From: Bacillota bacterium
GTDB taxonomy: Bacteria > Bacillota > Bacilli > Bacillales > Cytobacillaceae
Assembly: GCA_023389895.1 (NCBI GenBank)
Contig: JAEWDX010000128.1
Coordinates: forward strand, 1-8,641
Direction of reading: 5' to 3'
Length of the DNA: 8,641 nt
Made by a program: the position numbers and the translations under genes. Shown here in pieces: positions 6,991-8,641 of the stretch (positions within the stretch are counted from its first letter, which is position 1; each line of letters begins with the position of its first letter). The notes under the pieces were generated by a model. The model worked only from the letters and a program-made list of their open reading frames with translations, ran no database searches and was not told where the DNA came from.

Positions 6991-7015
6991 TGTCTACTTG
7001 ACTGGGAGTAGTTCA
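6991..7015 (-). mobile_element. Candidate solitary IS3-family end
   Basis: On the minus strand these 25 bases begin TGAACTACTCCC and end AAGTAGACA. They resemble the terminal inverted repeats of IS150-group IS3-family elements, which start TGAAC and carry a similar inner GTAGACAG. A strong hairpin lies just inside, towards lower coordinates. No transposase ORF and no opposite repeat are visible in the window, so at most this is the remnant of one end. The resemblance is from memory and must be checked. Confidence 0.3.
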
Positions 7016-7081
7016 TCTTCCTTAGTTAGGGTGCTTTTTATGGTTCCAGCTAGGAATTCTGTCCGATCCGATTTTCTTTAA

Positions 7082-7336
7082 TCAAAATAAGCTTAACTTC
7101 AAATTTACCGAACTGACTTCTCTTCCGTTCAAAACTAGTAACCTAACATTTTTTGCAAACGCTAATGATGGAAAAGGATAAAGGAGAGAACGGATTTTTT
7201 CCCAGTCTGAATATTGGTTTTCAATAAAAAGGCCATGGCTAGTTAACAAAGAGCTAAGAGTATCATTATCAGTAAAACGACAGGCAATTCGAGAAGTAGT
7301 TTTCTTAAATCCCCAAGCACGGAAAGTGATCATCAT
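7082..7336 (-). CDS. Unrecognised 84-residue protein, probably decayed
   Basis: This minus-strand frame starts at ATG 7336 (a second ATG follows at once) with a weak GGTGA ribosome binding site seven bases away. It lies 31 bases after the MerR-type gene and could share its transcript. The product looks soluble, with a basic start (GFKKTTSRIACRF) and a middle segment (FIENQYSDWEKIRSLLYPF). I recognise no family. Past the stop at 7084-7082, protein-like reading continues in other frames: GKFEVKLILIKENRIGQNS overlaps the end, and a later frame gives SDRTEFLAGTIKSTLTKEDE to a TAG at 6996-6994. This suggests one longer gene broken by frameshifts, possibly with its end replaced at the candidate IS end. 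Confidence 0.35.
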   Translation of the reverse strand: MMITFRAWGFKKTTSRIACRFTDNDTLSSLLTSHGLFIENQYSDWEKIRSLLYPFPSLAFAKNVRLLVLNGREVSSVNLKLSLF

Positions 7337-7367
7337 GTAAAGGTCACCACACCAAACCTAAAAAAAT

Positions 7368-8168
7368 TTAGCCAGTTTTTATCGAAATACTAACTTCAGT
7401 TACATATTCATCTTTATCTACTGTAATAAACTCATCTGTATAATATTTTTCTATAAAAGGGCCCTCTAAACGATATCCATTCGTATGTGCCCAGTTATAT
7501 AAAGCATTATATGCATAACTTATACTGTCATAATCACCTATATGTACTGTATAGATAAATTTCTTTTCCTCAAAAAATTTAATTCTAGTATCTTTTACTT
7601 CCTTTTCTAATACTATTGGTTGACATACTTCTACATCATATTGAGAAAAATCCCCCTTTTCGGCTGAATGAAAAATCGCAAAATGCTTGCCGTTCAAAAT
7701 GGGATTCAACTGATTTACAGAAATAAGAAGTTGATCTATTAATAACTCCAAGCCATTTTCATCGACGACTTTTCTTAAGCAAAAAGCTTGGAATGGTTTC
7801 CTTATTCCACAAAACACATCATAGGCGTTCACCTTATTTGTGGAATTCTTTGGTTCGATATAGGCTTTCATTTCCTCGATTACATCATTGAATTTAATTG
7901 TTTTTTCATTCAATTCAGCAATCTTTTGTTGATATATAATTTTGATCGCTGTCGAATCCATTTCTATTACAGTCTTTATTTCATCAATTGAAAAATGATA
8001 CATGCGCAATGATTTTATTTTATTAATAATTGCAATATCATCGTTAGTATAATATCGATAACCGTTCATTTCATCTTTTCTTGGCTTTAATAAAGCCTTC
8101 TCATCATAATATCTTAGCATCCTTTGGGATATTTTAGCAATTTTTGAAAATTCCCCGATTTTATACAA
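7368..8168 (-). CDS. MerR-type transcriptional regulator with GyrI-like effector domain
   Basis: This protein of about 266 residues has an N-terminal MerR winged helix-turn-helix (about 1-70: YKIGEFSKIAKISQRMLRYY, then NGYRYYTNDDI), a dimerisation helix (about 75-105), and a C-terminal GyrI-like/effector-binding domain (about 115-266). That last domain ends EYVTEVSISIK, where the acidic residue of the multidrug-binding pocket normally sits. The layout matches BmrR-type activators, which bind drug-like cations and activate efflux genes by DNA distortion. TTG at 8168 is preferred because GGGGG (8181-8177) lies eight bases upstream and MYKIGEF is the usual start. A GTG at 8177 would overlap that site. 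Its target is unclear: the only gene nearby on the same strand is the short unrecognised one downstream. Confidence 0.88.
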   Translation of the reverse strand: MYKIGEFSKIAKISQRMLRYYDEKALLKPRKDEMNGYRYYTNDDIAIINKIKSLRMYHFSIDEIKTVIEMDSTAIKIIYQQKIAELNEKTIKFNDVIEEMKAYIEPKNSTNKVNAYDVFCGIRKPFQAFCLRKVVDENGLELLIDQLLISVNQLNPILNGKHFAIFHSAEKGDFSQYDVEVCQPIVLEKEVKDTRIKFFEEKKFIYTVHIGDYDSISYAYNALYNWAHTNGYRLEGPFIEKYYTDEFITVDKDEYVTEVSISIKTG

Positions 8169-8190
8169 CAGTAACACCCCCTATCTGTAG

Positions 8191-8382
8191 ATGATCAATC
8201 ATTTTGCTCATAACAAGAACGTTACCCCTTGTTTCTGGCTACATCATTATTTGACATCAACAGTATTATTTTCTAGTACTAATAGCATATTTGAATTACA
8301 AAGAGAGCTTGGCCGAGAGACAGTAAATCCTGTTTTGGTATATACTAAACTTTATGATAAAAAGGATAATAAACTATGTTAA
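8191..8382 (+). pseudogene. Decayed C-terminal end of a tyrosine recombinase/integrase
   Basis: A 63-codon frame ends at TAA 8380-8382. NKNVTPCFWLHHYL matches the V-T-P-H-x-L-R-H box. SIFELQRELGRETVNPVLVYTKL matches the closing segment I-x-x-I-Q-x-x-L-G-H-x-S-x-x-T-T-x-x-Y-T, including the catalytic tyrosine. Key residues are lost: the box-II arginine is His, and the L-G-H histidine is Arg. The N-terminal and central parts of a recombinase (about 250 more residues) are absent. The upstream side runs straight into the start region of the divergent MerR gene. There is no convincing ribosome binding site. This is a dead fragment of a XerC/D- or phage-type integrase; the family call rests on motif resemblance. 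Confidence 0.6.
8212..8233. promoter_or_regulatory. Dyad upstream of the MerR-type gene, possible operator
   Basis: AACAAG (8212-8217) and CTTGTT (8228-8233) are a perfect six-base inverted repeat with a 10-base spacer that contains AACGTT. It lies about 45 bases upstream of the MerR start, where an autoregulatory site could be. It also falls inside the integrase relic, and no good -35/-10 pair with a 19-base spacer was found, so the role is uncertain. Confidence 0.25.
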
Positions 8383-8390
8383 ATAATGAT

Positions 8391-8436
8391 CACCCGTGAT
8401 AAAGGGTGGTTTTCTCTGCGGCTGGAAGCCTTTTTT
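8391..8436 (+). terminator. Two short hairpins with T-runs after the integrase relic
   Basis: CACCC (8391-8395) pairs with GGGTG (8404-8408) and is followed by four T. Just after it, GGCT (8420-8423) pairs with AGCC (8427-8430) across a three-base loop and is followed by six T (8431-8436). The second looks like a compact intrinsic terminator for + strand transcription. It may be the former terminator of the recombinase gene. Confidence 0.5.
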
Positions 8437-8466
8437 AATAACAAAACCCTAAAGTGCTTCTGAATG

Positions 8467-8611
8467 GTTCGCCTGTTCGCACAACTATCCTGCTCCGTTA
8501 CTTGAAAAGAAATGCTTTACTCCTTATTGAAGTAAAGCTACCGTTACTTTAAGTGTATTTCTTCACAAACTTATATAAAGAGTAAACATTTAGCTCATAA
8601 AATGTTCGCCT
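8467..8611. repeat. Cluster of short direct and inverted repeats
   Basis: GTTCGCCT occurs at 8467-8474 and 8604-8611, with GTTCGC again at 8475-8480. CCGTTACTT occurs at 8495-8503 and 8541-8549. GCTTTACT (8514-8521) pairs with AGTAAAGC (8531-8538) across a nine-base loop. No ORF covers the last 259 bases. The density of repeats suggests the edge of a mobile or repetitive element that continues beyond the window, but this is not proven. Confidence 0.4.
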
Positions 8612-8641
8612 ATACAGACAATTATTTTTATACAATAATAT

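Noticed and set aside
7788..7991. 67-codon + strand open frame inside the MerR-type gene
   Set aside because: It is antisense to a clear MerR/GyrI-like gene, and its aromatic-rich composition is typical of a shadow frame.
1..8641. CRISPR array, rRNA or tRNA genes
   Set aside because: No regularly spaced repeats, cloverleaf with CCA-type end or rRNA-like sequence was seen on either strand.

Overview
The window looks like chromosomal DNA from a low-GC Gram-positive bacterium of the Bacillus/Lysinibacillus kind. The DNA is AT-rich, genes have strong AGGAGG-type ribosome binding sites, TTG starts are used, hairpin plus T-run terminators are common, and the protein families are typical of Bacillales. 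This assignment is an inference from style; no species-level marker is present.

Layout, left to right. (1) Positions 1-128 hold the C-terminal end of a PLP-dependent aminotransferase-like (MocR-type) protein that begins outside the window. (2) Positions 129-2300 are a graveyard. They hold a long non-coding stretch with dyads and one tiny doubtful ORF, a 5'-truncated tnsA (Tn7-type endonuclease), a broken MocR-type regulator gene, and the broken C-terminal end of an MFS exporter. The last two face away from each other and both lack their 5' halves, as if one deletion removed the shared promoter region of a regulator/exporter pair. (3) Positions 2456-4216 are a well-kept module: a LysR-type regulator divergent from two tandem SMR multidrug exporter subunits, closed by a strong terminator. 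(4) Positions 4406-6319 encode one large OatA-like membrane O-acyltransferase with an extracytoplasmic SGNH domain, convergent with the SMR operon. (5) Positions 6356-7081 are mostly non-coding, with a long hairpin terminator and a candidate IS3-family end. (6) Positions 7082-8168 hold an unrecognised short gene, probably decayed, behind a MerR-type regulator with a GyrI-like effector domain. (7) Positions 8191-8641 hold the decayed C-terminal end of a tyrosine recombinase, terminator-like hairpins and short repeats.

The functional content is therefore a regulated drug-efflux module, a cell-envelope acyltransferase and a ligand-sensing MerR regulator. They sit in a region that has collected and lost several mobile or accessory elements (Tn7-like, IS3-like, tyrosine recombinase). 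I see no convincing new multi-gene system. The most interesting points are the symmetric gene loss at 1979/1998, the TnsA relic, and opposite charge patterns in the two SMR subunits that suggest a fixed antiparallel heterodimer.
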